A stretch of 37,109 nucleotides of DNA, taken from NCBI GenBank assembly GCA_030560485.1, contig JAKTTS010000098.1, forward strand, positions 1 to 37,109. Reading direction: 5' to 3'. Position numbers and translations under genes: made by a program. Shown one piece after another: positions 29,428-37,109 of this stretch. The notes under the pieces are model-generated. The model was not told the origin of the DNA. It did not search any database and was given only the letters and a program-made list of their open reading frames with translations. Each line of letters starts with the position of its first letter. The first letter of the stretch is position 1. The DNA is from Ascoidea tarda (nom. inval.). Lineage: Eukaryota; Ascomycota; Saccharomycetes; Ascoideales; Ascoideaceae.

Positions 29428-31146
29428 ATGATCAGCAGAAGAGTTTTGGGTAGTGTGAGAAATGGAGAAACTAGCAATAAAGGTATTGTGCTAGGAAGGA
29501 GCATTGATAAAGACAAAAATACAAAAGATGTCGCATTTAATCAGAACCAAAATAACAACATTGATCATAATGGCCACAATAGTAATAGTATTGATGGTGT
29601 TGATAATATTGACCAGACTAATGAAATTGAACAGGATTTAAAGTGTCCTATATGTGAAGAGAGCATGATAGCATTGTCTCAATTGAATAAACATTTAGAT
29701 GATTTACATTTTTCTGCTCCAGAGAGTGAGAATAAACAAAATAACTTGGACAATTTGAATAAAGTTCTAAATGAGAATGATAATCAAAAAACCAAGAAGC
29801 TCAAGCATTTAAATGGTAATAAGAATGAAAATATTGCAGGTTTTAATAATAATAATGACATTATTAATAATAATAATAATAATAACAACATTAATAATAA
29901 TGGGGCTGATAATAATGTTAACATATTTAATAAAGATAAGATTATTATCAAAGATTTAAGCTTTGAATTTGAGAAAAGTCGTGAGAAATATTTAGAAGAA
30001 AAAGAGATTGAAGTTATAAAATTAAGAAAAAGAATATGTCTATTAAATGATAATTATAAACAAAGCAAAAGTAATAAAAACCGGAACAAATTTAAACAAA
30101 ATGAAAGAAATCTAATTAATTGGGAAGAAGATAAATCAGTTAAGAATTGTTTTATTTGTAATACCAGGTTTAATTTTTTAATTCGAAAGCATCACTGCAG
30201 GTTGTGTGGAAAGATAGTTTGTGATGGGTTAGGCGAGCTCTTTGATAGCAATGAACACAGTAATAGCAATAGTAAGAATAAAAAGGATAAAAACCAGAGT
30301 AATAGTAAGAGTAATGATATTGATAAAGAGAAAGAGAAAGAGAAAGAAGGAGAGAAGGAAAATATAAGTGAAAGATGTTCAATGGTTGTTCCGATAAGTT
30401 TACTATTAGATAACAAGAGTAAATACGAAGATAATTATAATGAGAAAAAGGAAATTGGTAAAGACGATAGTAATTACAAGTTACGGGTTTGTTTGAGTTG
30501 TAAAGAAATACTTTTTTCAAAGAAAAATTTCATTAAAAATAAAATGAAAAATGAAAATAAAAATATTTTTAGAAATTTTAAAATGGTTAAAAATTACGAA
30601 AAATTAATCAATAATAATTTAATTTTGTTAAGAAATTTTAATGGTGATAGTGTTGATAGTGTTAACAATGCTAATGTCAACGGGATTAAAAATAAGTTTA
30701 TTAAATATTTTCGCAATTATGAAATGATTCTACAAAAAATGAGCAAAAACCAAGACAAGGATGAGGAGAATAAAAGCAGTAATATGGTACAAATACGGAA
30801 AAACGTCCGAATTTACTGTTTGAACTATTTGAATACCAAAATGAACGAGTTCAAAGAGATATGTGATGAGATGGAAAACAAGAGTAAGATCGGGAATGGC
30901 GATATAAATGGACGAAAATCGAGCAAGTATCAGGAGTTGGACAGCAAAACAGTGGAGGAAATCAAGGAGAACCGAGAGAAGCTCATCATCATGAAGGAAC
31001 AAAAGTACTTGTTGGAGCACCAGCTCAGCAATATCATCAAGCAGCGCAAGTTCGAGGACATGCAGATCTTGCGGGAGAACATCGAACAGCTCGACACAGT
31101 GATCCAGGAGCTTTGCCAACAACTTGGCGAGGAGCAGTTTATGTGA
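29428..31146 (+). CDS. VAC1: Vac1/Pep7, FYVE-domain endosomal tethering protein
   Basis: Vac1 (Pep7, related to rabenosyn-5) binds PI3P, the Rab Vps21 and the SM protein Vps45 at the endosome, for Golgi-to-endosome traffic of vacuolar hydrolases such as carboxypeptidase Y. The 572 residues show a C2H2 finger CPICEESMIALSQLNKHLDD from residue 73. The FYVE domain starts near 235 with the W-x2-D motif (NWEEDKSVKNC), Cys241 and Cys244, the PI3P-binding RKHHCRLCG, and Cys265. A Lys/Glu/Ser-rich insertion of about 50 residues separates Cys265 from Cys317, and the domain closes with RVCLSC (Cys355, Cys358). The C-terminus (about 505-570) is a predicted helical hairpin rich in Glu/Gln/Leu, like the Rab-binding helices of rabenosyn. 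G+C climbs from 7 of 60 bases at 30541-30600 to 62 of 120 at 31021-31140, with matching change in codon endings. Confidence 0.92.
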   Translation: MISRRVLGSVRNGETSNKGIVLGRSIDKDKNTKDVAFNQNQNNNIDHNGHNSNSIDGVDNIDQTNEIEQDLKCPICEESMIALSQLNKHLDDLHFSAPESENKQNNLDNLNKVLNENDNQKTKKLKHLNGNKNENIAGFNNNNDIINNNNNNNNINNNGADNNVNIFNKDKIIIKDLSFEFEKSREKYLEEKEIEVIKLRKRICLLNDNYKQSKSNKNRNKFKQNERNLINWEEDKSVKNCFICNTRFNFLIRKHHCRLCGKIVCDGLGELFDSNEHSNSNSKNKKDKNQSNSKSNDIDKEKEKEKEGEKENISERCSMVVPISLLLDNKSKYEDNYNEKKEIGKDDSNYKLRVCLSCKEILFSKKNFIKNKMKNENKNIFRNFKMVKNYEKLINNNLILLRNFNGDSVDSVNNANVNGIKNKFIKYFRNYEMILQKMSKNQDKDEENKSSNMVQIRKNVRIYCLNYLNTKMNEFKEICDEMENKSKIGNGDINGRKSSKYQELDSKTVEEIKENREKLIIMKEQKYLLEHQLSNIIKQRKFEDMQILRENIEQLDTVIQELCQQLGEEQFM

Positions 31147-31171
31147 CACCAGAAGCACCGGCAGCACGTCC

Positions 31172-31248
31172 GCCACGCAGTGCATACGGAGTTCACACGA
31201 AGCTCACACGAATCCCACACGGATCCCATACGCAGTGCACACGCAGCT
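31172..31248. repeat. 11-bp tandem array, seven units, core CAYACG
   Basis: Units start at 31172, 31183, 31194, 31205, 31216, 31227 and 31238 with no gap: GCCACGCAGTG, CATACGGAGTT, CACACGAAGCT, CACACGAATCC, CACACGGATCC, CATACGCAGTG, CACACGCAGCT. ACG is kept in all units but their other positions drift, so the array is not freshly slipped. It starts 25 bp after the VAC1 stop and ends 300 bp before the DMA ATG. Confidence 0.9.
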
Positions 31249-31258
31249 CAGGGGTTAA

Positions 31259-31264
31259 CACGTG
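31259..31264. promoter_or_regulatory. CACGTG E-box in the DMA upstream region
   Basis: Perfect CACGTG 10 bp after the end of the 11-bp array (AACACGTGCC). Confidence 0.4.
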
Positions 31265-31520
31265 CCGGTGCCGCGCCCGGCCGGGAGCAAACAGCACGCG
31301 CCGGCCGAAGGGGCCCGAAATGTTCTTTACCAGCGCTTTAAGAGCCTCTCCTACTTCTGTTTTTGCTTTTGTTTCTGCTTCTGCTTCTATTTCTGTTGCT
31401 TTTGCTTCTTCTTCTTCTTCTTCCTCTTTTTTTGTTCCTAATTCTGCCTTTGCTGGAGTCGTCTTGCTGCCCCCATTTTTGGTCTCGTCTGTGCTGTGCT
31501 GTTGTGCGATTATCGTGTGC

Positions 31521-31550
31521 ATGTTCCATCCTGCTAAGTTCTCTTTTTAA
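31521..31550 (+). promoter_or_regulatory. Upstream ORF of the DMA gene, stop overlaps main start
   Basis: ATG at 31521 reads MFHPAKFSF and ends with TAA at 31548-31550; its last A is the A of the main ATG (TAATG). If the transcript starts upstream of 31521, ribosomes would finish exactly at the main start. The main ATG has a T at -3, a weak context for yeast. Transcript start unknown. Confidence 0.45.
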
Positions 31551-33220
31551 TGTCGTTTCAAAACTACCATAACCATCCTCACAACAACGATAACAACAAT
31601 CACAGTCACAACCATAACCATACTCATAATAACAACCATAACAATAACAACACTAATAATATAAGGGTTGTGAACATCTCAAGACAATCTGACAATATAA
31701 ATCCTTTCAATAAAAAAAGAAACTCATCCTCTTTTAATTTTGGTGCTAACTTCTTCCAAGTATTTGCCTCATCCATCAGATCTCCTCCTACAACCACTCT
31801 CTATAATACTAGTACTAATAAAACCGATAAAGCAAATAGCTCTAGCAACACCAATATTTCCAACAAAACTAACCATAGTCTCATCAAAAGTAAAAGTTGC
31901 ATATCTCTAAGTCACAATAACCCAAAATCTTCTTCAAAGTCCTCCTCATCCTCATCCTCTTCAGATCCAAACAGCCCTTCAAACAATCATTTTCCAAATC
32001 TCAATAATATGCCTGTAACTCTCCAGCAAAATAACAACAACATGCAACCAAACTTATTATCCTCTCCATCAAATATCCCTATTTTATCTCAAAACACTCT
32101 AACTAATGAAAACCAAACTATTAATCACGCCAATAATACGAACCCTGCAAACCACAATACAAATATGATTAACACTTCCAGCAACTCTGCCTCTAATAAC
32201 AACAACTCATCTTCTCCATGTGTTCCTTCTCAACAACTCTCTCATGTAAACCATAGGTCAAAAGATGGCTCCTATTCAATACGTTTAACGTCGTATATCG
32301 ATAATGCCTCAACGGCTTCTCTTTATTTTGTTCCCATAAGAAGAAAACTAAAACCAAACCACCATATTCCAATCGGCCGTTATACCGAAAGAAATAAAGA
32401 TGCCTTACTAGCAAATGCAAACTCTTCTGCTTCAATAGTATTCAAATCAAAAGTCGTATCAAGAACCCACGCCCAGCTTCTTGTAGATGATCTTGGTAAC
32501 TGGTTTATAAAAGATCTAAAATCATCCTCGGGAACCTTTCTTAATAGAAGAAGACTATCTTCTCCAAATGAAGAAAGTATCAGTTTTCAACTTCACGATG
32601 GTGATTTATTACAGTTGGGTATGGACTACAGAGGCGGTTCCGAAGAAATTTATCGTTGTGTCAAAATTAGAATCGAATTAAATAAATCCTGGAAACTAAA
32701 ATCCTCAAATTTCAATAAAAAAGCCCATGAAAAATTAAAAATCTTGAACCATCCTCTATCAAATAACATGAAACAAAGCAGTAGCGTAAAAAGTGTCAAC
32801 ACCAACAAAATGGAAACCAATGATTACATTGAATGCGCTATATGTTTATACGACTGCAAACCCTGTCAAGCCATTTTCATTGCTGCCTGCTCTCATTGCT
32901 GGCATTACAAATGTATTCGAAGAATCATTTTGAATAATTATCCTCAGTTTTTATGTCCAAATTGCAGATCGGTGACTGATTTGGAAAGTAATGTTGATGA
33001 TGATGATGAAAATGAAGATTCAAGCGACGACGACGACTTCAAAAATCAAATTAATCAACTCAGTAATAATTCACATAATCTTGAAGATCACACTCATACT
33101 TTGGATTCAAATGATATCCAAACTAATTTAATCAACCCATTACGTCGAGTTCATTTACAATCAAATAATATTCAAAATAATTCAATAACAAATCATAATA
33201 ACCATTCCATACCACATTAA
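31550..33220 (+). CDS. DMA1: Dma-type FHA-RING ubiquitin ligase
   Basis: Dma1/Dma2 (Dma1 in fission yeast, related to CHFR/RNF8) read phospho-threonine with an FHA domain and ubiquitinate partners through a RING finger, in septin, spindle-position and mitotic-exit control. The 556 residues start with a long Asn/Ser/His-rich region, including an alternating His tract at about 8-30. The FHA domain runs from about 250 to 385 and keeps Gly276-Arg277, the phosphate-binding Ser304-Arg305-x-His307, and SSGTFLNRR. The RING is at 429-472 (CAIC, CSHCWHYKC, CPNC). An acidic tract (about 484-500) and an Asn-rich tail follow. Length is near S. cerevisiae Dma2 (522). The symbol names the family; a single or duplicated gene cannot be told from the window. 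No in-frame CTG codon was found. Confidence 0.93.
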   Translation: MSFQNYHNHPHNNDNNNHSHNHNHTHNNNHNNNNTNNIRVVNISRQSDNINPFNKKRNSSSFNFGANFFQVFASSIRSPPTTTLYNTSTNKTDKANSSSNTNISNKTNHSLIKSKSCISLSHNNPKSSSKSSSSSSSSDPNSPSNNHFPNLNNMPVTLQQNNNNMQPNLLSSPSNIPILSQNTLTNENQTINHANNTNPANHNTNMINTSSNSASNNNNSSSPCVPSQQLSHVNHRSKDGSYSIRLTSYIDNASTASLYFVPIRRKLKPNHHIPIGRYTERNKDALLANANSSASIVFKSKVVSRTHAQLLVDDLGNWFIKDLKSSSGTFLNRRRLSSPNEESISFQLHDGDLLQLGMDYRGGSEEIYRCVKIRIELNKSWKLKSSNFNKKAHEKLKILNHPLSNNMKQSSSVKSVNTNKMETNDYIECAICLYDCKPCQAIFIAACSHCWHYKCIRRIILNNYPQFLCPNCRSVTDLESNVDDDDENEDSSDDDDFKNQINQLSNNSHNLEDHTHTLDSNDIQTNLINPLRRVHLQSNNIQNNSITNHNNHSIPH

Positions 33221-34032
33221 TATTACTTAAAAACAAAAGTACTTTTTTGCGATTCATGTTTAATAATTAATTCAACAGTAATGACTAAGTGGTAAGATTG
33301 ATATTGTTTATATATATTTATTTTTATATTTTTATATCTTTACTTATATTTTTTATTAAATCTTATCTATTAAATTTTACTTATTTATTTATTTTTATTG
33401 ATTGTCTACTATTTTTATTTTTTCTTCAATGCATTTTCTTATTTACTTTTTATCCACTTTTTTTTTTAATAATTTATTTAGTATTATTACTTTATTTCAA
33501 TTTATCTACCTTTGATCACAACTTTAATTTCAATTTTATTTTTAATTTTAAGTTTTAATCTTCCTCTCCCTTTTTTTCATATTTACTCAGCAACTAGAAC
33601 TGTCGCCCCTTATATTTGTTCATTAGTGTTTTAATCTCTACTTCACTTTGTATTGACTTCAGTCTTCAGGATCGGAATTTATTTTTGTTAATATGGTTAT
33701 TCTCCCTTTTAATGCTTTTTCTCCCTTTTCCCTCTGTGTAGATGTCGAATCTCCGTCGTAATCTTCTCATTCGTCACTCTTTGGTAATGCGGCACTATGC
33801 ATGTTTGTGTGCACTAGTGCTGAACCGTGTAACTATGCATAAATATACATCCAAATGCATCAGACCCTCAGAAGTGGTCTCTTGAACCTCTTTTGGCTTT
33901 TCTGATTTTTCTTATTTTTCTTATTTTTCATTTTTTTTCTAATTTTCCATTTTGGGCTCTTCGTTCAGCATTACTTTAGGACAATTATCATTCGTTCATG
34001 GTGTTAAGGCAAACTAGAATGAACTGCTGGTG
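33221..34032. other. DMA1-helicase intergenic region
   Basis: 812 bp: first T-rich DNA (33300-33560), then more mixed composition with a 10-bp palindrome GCACTAGTGC (33811-33820), repeated ATGCAT words (near 33797, 33835, 33855) and CCTCAGAAG near 33866. A frame at 33289-33558 is a by-product of the T-runs (almost all Phe/Leu/Ile/Tyr). An upstream ORF precedes the helicase start. Confidence 0.7.
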
Positions 34033-34033
34033 A
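33998..34033 (+). promoter_or_regulatory. Upstream ORF of the helicase gene, stop overlaps main start
   Basis: ATG at 33998 reads MVLRQTRMNCW and stops with TGA at 34031-34033, whose A is the A of the main ATG (TGATG). A second in-frame ATG lies at 34019. The arrangement would suit termination-reinitiation if the transcript includes it. Transcript start unknown. Confidence 0.45.
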
Positions 34034-37020
34034 TGCTTCGAGGTTTTTTTCGATTTGTTTCCAAAAACCAGTCAAAGTATAAGAGTGTAAGCAATCCCTT
34101 GGTAATTCGATCGTATTCAGTCTCAATTCACCACCAAAACCAGCATCAAACAGTCACTAATATCACCAGCATCACTACTGTTAATGAAAATCTCTTGATT
34201 GACAAAAACGAAAGGAAACTCACACATATCATCATCAATAATAATAATAATAACAATAACAGTAACAATAACAATAATAAAAAAAATCAAAGTACAGGGA
34301 AAACCGATTCTCCAAATGATATTCTCAAAAATAAAAGCAAAAAAAAAAGCAAAAATAAAGACTATTTCGATTTCTACTTCTACTTGTATCAACTTAAAAA
34401 CAGCTTGACAAGGTCTTTACTTTTAGACAACATTCATGCTTACAACTACATTCAAGACAGAGGTTTCAAAATCAACTTTACTCGAAAGAATAACGATTCC
34501 AAAGCATTTAATCATTACATTCAATTGATAGAACAGAAAACTTTGTCCAATTTACCGATAAATAACGATTTTCAAAATTTGATTCAAGTCAAACTTACAT
34601 TCAATTCGTCTTACTTTTCCATCAATTTATTTAAAAAGATTTCGGAGTTTCATAAAGATCGTTCCAAAAATAATAATGATACTGATCAAAATAATCCCGA
34701 AACAATGTCTGATAATTCTCTTTATTTCCCTCTAATTATAATACCACATGGTTTATCAAATCTTAAAACAAAAATGGGTGTTTCAATTCCTCCTAACCTT
34801 GCCTATTCGATTTGGATTAAATTAAATAATATCGACTATTCAACTCTATCATTAGAAGGAACATTAATAGATTGGACTATGGGAGAAAATATTCTTTCTT
34901 TCTATAAATTTGCAAGCCGTACTAGGAAATGTAATAAAATTGATCCAAATAGAAAATTAATCCTAAACTCCAAAAATAAAGCTCAATTATGCTTATTATC
35001 AATAAACCATGATCATTTAAATCATCATTTCAACTTCAATCATCCTGATTTAACCTTTGATTTCTATTTAACTGACTTTGATGTGTATTATTCAAAAGTC
35101 TTCAAACTTTTAACAAAATTTACTGAAAATCAAAATACAAAAAATAGTGACAATTACAAGGAAAATCAATTCTCTAATCTAATTTCTAGTGAAATGAGAT
35201 CAATATTGTTATTCAAAAACTTTAAAAATATTAAACATTTGATGAATGATTTTAATAGTTTTAGTCACATAAGTAACCAGAATTTGGATGATTTACAAAA
35301 AGTTGCTCTATTAAGCTCTTTAAATTGTTACTTGACAATAATTAATGGTTCTCCAGGTTCGGGCAAATCAGCATTGATACCTGAAATTATAAATGAGTTA
35401 CTAAATAACTTCAATAAACAAAATTTAAACAATAATTTAAATGGTTATTATCAGAATTCGAAAATATTAGTTTGTTCTCCAACAAATAGCTCAGTTGATG
35501 ATGTCATGCTAGAATGTATCAATAATAATAATAATAATAATAATAATGGGAAATTTAAAGAATATATGAGACCTTTAAAGGTCTCACTAAGAAAATTTCA
35601 TAATGATTATTCCATTTTTCATCCAAAATATAAACTAACCAATTATTCACTTAATAGATTAGTTTACCTGTCATTAAGTCCCGAATATAAAAAGATATAC
35701 TTTAATAAATTTATATCACATGAAGCTATAAAACTTACTCCAAATGACCTTAAAAACTTGAATAGAGAAATGTACGATAAATCAATTTCAATAATTAGAA
35801 ACTCAAATGTTATTTTTTGCACAAAGAAAACATCATTAAGCTATTTAATGAATTCTTTTAATTTCGACACTGTTATTGTCGATGATGCAAATCTTTTTTT
35901 AGAATCAGACATAATTGGTTTAATTAGTAAAAAATGTTCAAGATTAATCCTAATTGGAGATGATAAACAATTGAGTCCTAGAGGATATGAATATTCATTT
36001 TTTTCCAAATGTATTCGAAAAAATAAGGCAAATGTTATTCAACTAGATCAACAGTATCGAATGCATCCATCGATTCTTGATTTTTCCGAAAAATGCATCT
36101 ATGGTAATAAACCTTCAATTGATAATTTTAATGAAATCCAAATCAAAGAAAAATTTAAAGATAAATCAGGGTTTCCATGGAGATCTGAAAGTGAAAGAGT
36201 TATGTTTATAAACAATCATAAAGACTCAATTGTAGTCGACAATTGTTTTATCAATACTGAAGAGGCAAATGAAATTGTAAAACTAGTGAATTTTTTAATA
36301 AGTGATAATAAAGTTAATCCTGAAGATATTGGAATAATCACACCGTATATGGCTCAAAAGTTTTATATCAAGCATAGACTAATCCATGATAAAGAATTAA
36401 ACTACAAGCTAGCTTTTGGTTATTATTCAAGAATTCACGAATTTCTTCATAAATTGGGTTTGAAAAATTTTGATGAAATAGATAAGTATTGTGAAACATA
36501 CGGGATTGATGACTTTCAAAAATACAACAAGTTTCATGAAATCATTAAAGAGTATAATAAAATCAAAGATTATACATTAAGTTCTGAGTATAAAGGAATT
36601 TCTAGGGGGTTGGTGGCGAGCAAACAGGAAAACCTTGAGCAGTTATTTATCAAATATTACCCAAAAGTGGTAAAAAATCAAAAATCACCTATTGAAGAAT
36701 TTTATGGATTGGAGATTTCATCAATTCACGATTTTTTGGGAAAACAAAAAAAATATATCATTTTATCCACAGTCAAATCTGAAGTTGCAAGATTGGAACT
36801 GGGAGAAATAGATATCAATGAATTAGAAAAAAGTAAAAAAAATGGATATTTCTATGATATTAGTAGGTTTGTTGTGTCAACGACACGAGCATCTCATGGA
36901 TTCTTCATTTTGGGACACTCTGAACATTTGAGAAATTTGGGTGTCTGGACCAATTATATAGAGTATTTGGAGAATAAGCATTGTATTTGCAACTTCGATG
37001 ATTTGAAACCATTGATATAA
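34033..37020 (+). CDS. Upf1-like superfamily 1 helicase, probably mitochondrial, with altered motif II
   Basis: A 995-residue protein whose C-terminal half is an SF1B (Upf1/Sen1/Hcs1-like) helicase core. Motif I is GSPGSGKS (439-446), Ia CSPTNSSVDDV, III IGDDKQLSP (from about 641), QYRMHP at 674-679, V ITPYMAQ and VI VSTTRA (948-953). Motif II reads VDDANL (Asp617-Asp618) where the family has DExxQ. The segment IHDFLGKQKKYIILS (about 893-907) replaces the usual D-x-F-Q-G. About 90 extra residues separate ITPY from it. The N-terminus MLRGFFRFVSKNQSKYKSVS is basic, without acids, and followed by IRSYSVS, like a matrix-targeting presequence. An Asn/Lys-rich linker precedes the conserved part. 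I know no characterised S. cerevisiae counterpart. The ATG at 34033 is used; the codon before it is GTG. RNA or DNA as substrate cannot be told. The remaining 89 bases to the window end show nothing. Confidence 0.82.
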   Translation: MLRGFFRFVSKNQSKYKSVSNPLVIRSYSVSIHHQNQHQTVTNITSITTVNENLLIDKNERKLTHIIINNNNNNNNSNNNNNKKNQSTGKTDSPNDILKNKSKKKSKNKDYFDFYFYLYQLKNSLTRSLLLDNIHAYNYIQDRGFKINFTRKNNDSKAFNHYIQLIEQKTLSNLPINNDFQNLIQVKLTFNSSYFSINLFKKISEFHKDRSKNNNDTDQNNPETMSDNSLYFPLIIIPHGLSNLKTKMGVSIPPNLAYSIWIKLNNIDYSTLSLEGTLIDWTMGENILSFYKFASRTRKCNKIDPNRKLILNSKNKAQLCLLSINHDHLNHHFNFNHPDLTFDFYLTDFDVYYSKVFKLLTKFTENQNTKNSDNYKENQFSNLISSEMRSILLFKNFKNIKHLMNDFNSFSHISNQNLDDLQKVALLSSLNCYLTIINGSPGSGKSALIPEIINELLNNFNKQNLNNNLNGYYQNSKILVCSPTNSSVDDVMLECINNNNNNNNNGKFKEYMRPLKVSLRKFHNDYSIFHPKYKLTNYSLNRLVYLSLSPEYKKIYFNKFISHEAIKLTPNDLKNLNREMYDKSISIIRNSNVIFCTKKTSLSYLMNSFNFDTVIVDDANLFLESDIIGLISKKCSRLILIGDDKQLSPRGYEYSFFSKCIRKNKANVIQLDQQYRMHPSILDFSEKCIYGNKPSIDNFNEIQIKEKFKDKSGFPWRSESERVMFINNHKDSIVVDNCFINTEEANEIVKLVNFLISDNKVNPEDIGIITPYMAQKFYIKHRLIHDKELNYKLAFGYYSRIHEFLHKLGLKNFDEIDKYCETYGIDDFQKYNKFHEIIKEYNKIKDYTLSSEYKGISRGLVASKQENLEQLFIKYYPKVVKNQKSPIEEFYGLEISSIHDFLGKQKKYIILSTVKSEVARLELGEIDINELEKSKKNGYFYDISRFVVSTTRASHGFFILGHSEHLRNLGVWTNYIEYLENKHCICNFDDLKPLI

Positions 37021-37109
37021 TGGTGTGTATGATTACCAGGTTATATGATACTTTAGAATGACTATAGCTCGACATTCTTCAACCAAAAATTGCAACTCGA
37101 TTTCTTCAT

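Larger units (their letters stand above)
31147..31549. other. GC-rich VAC1-DMA intergenic region
   Basis: 403 bp, with 47 of 60 bases G or C at 31261-31320. It holds an 11-bp tandem array (31172-31248), CACGTG (31259) and then a pyrimidine-rich stretch (31345-31440) of TTTTGC/TTCTGC-like hexamers, plus a short upstream ORF. AGCACCGGCAGCAC at 31154-31167 is identical to 1004-1017; both lie just after a gene's stop codon. Confidence 0.8.

Noticed and set aside
31113-31550. 145-codon frame between VAC1 and DMA1
   Set aside because: It starts inside VAC1, runs through an 11-bp repeat and a pyrimidine tract, and reads as low-complexity Ser/Phe/Ala. Only its last nine codons are kept, as a possible upstream ORF.
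33289-33558. 89-codon frame after DMA1
   Set aside because: Almost entirely Phe, Leu, Ile and Tyr from T-runs in a 3' flank.

Overview
The window looks like nuclear DNA of a budding yeast (Saccharomycotina). Genes are compact, AT-rich and almost intronless, coding sequence is full of Asn/Asp/Ser runs, and there is one Pol III tRNA gene. Every recognisable protein (Bms1, Rad54, aldehyde dehydrogenase, carboxypeptidase Y type, Rev1, Asi, Haa1/Cup2 copper fist, Ula1, Vac1/Pep7, Dma, an Upf1-like helicase) is of fungal type. I cannot name the species. CTG codons are nearly absent (none among about 90 leucine codons of RAD54), so a lineage with reassigned CUG is possible; leucines written here assume the standard code.

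Layout. 1-9134: the 3' part of BMS1 (+), RAD54 (+), and two minus-strand genes, an aldehyde dehydrogenase and a vacuolar-type serine carboxypeptidase. 10509-16387: a small secreted Cys-containing protein (-) divergent from a very long REV1 (+), then tRNA-Pro(UGG) (+). 16855-20644: an ASI1/ASI3-type membrane RING ligase (-) and an 80-residue Cys-rich protein (+). 20645-25022: 4.4 kb of very AT-rich DNA with no gene I can support, between convergent genes. 25023-29154: a copper-fist regulator whose short first exon and 81-nt intron I could place, and ULA1 (both -). 29428-37020: VAC1/PEP7, a DMA-type FHA-RING ligase and a predicted mitochondrial Upf1-like helicase (all +).

The genes do not form a pathway; this is ordinary yeast gene order with loose themes. 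RAD54 and REV1 act in DNA repair and damage tolerance. Asi, Dma and Ula1 belong to ubiquitin/Rub1 systems. Vac1 and the carboxypeptidase belong to the vacuolar route. The most unusual signals are outside or between domains: (i) GC-rich peaks (hand-counted up to 78% per 60 bp) over several promoters, with GC climbing through the 3' end of the upstream gene; (ii) short tandem arrays of 10-11 bp period in three intergenic regions; (iii) repeated SUMO-interaction-like motifs in an enlarged Rev1 N-terminus; (iv) upstream ORFs of two adjacent genes whose stop codons overlap the main ATG (TAATG, TGATG); (v) a mitochondrial-looking Upf1-like protein with an altered motif II. I see no transposon, LTR element, CRISPR array or viral sequence.
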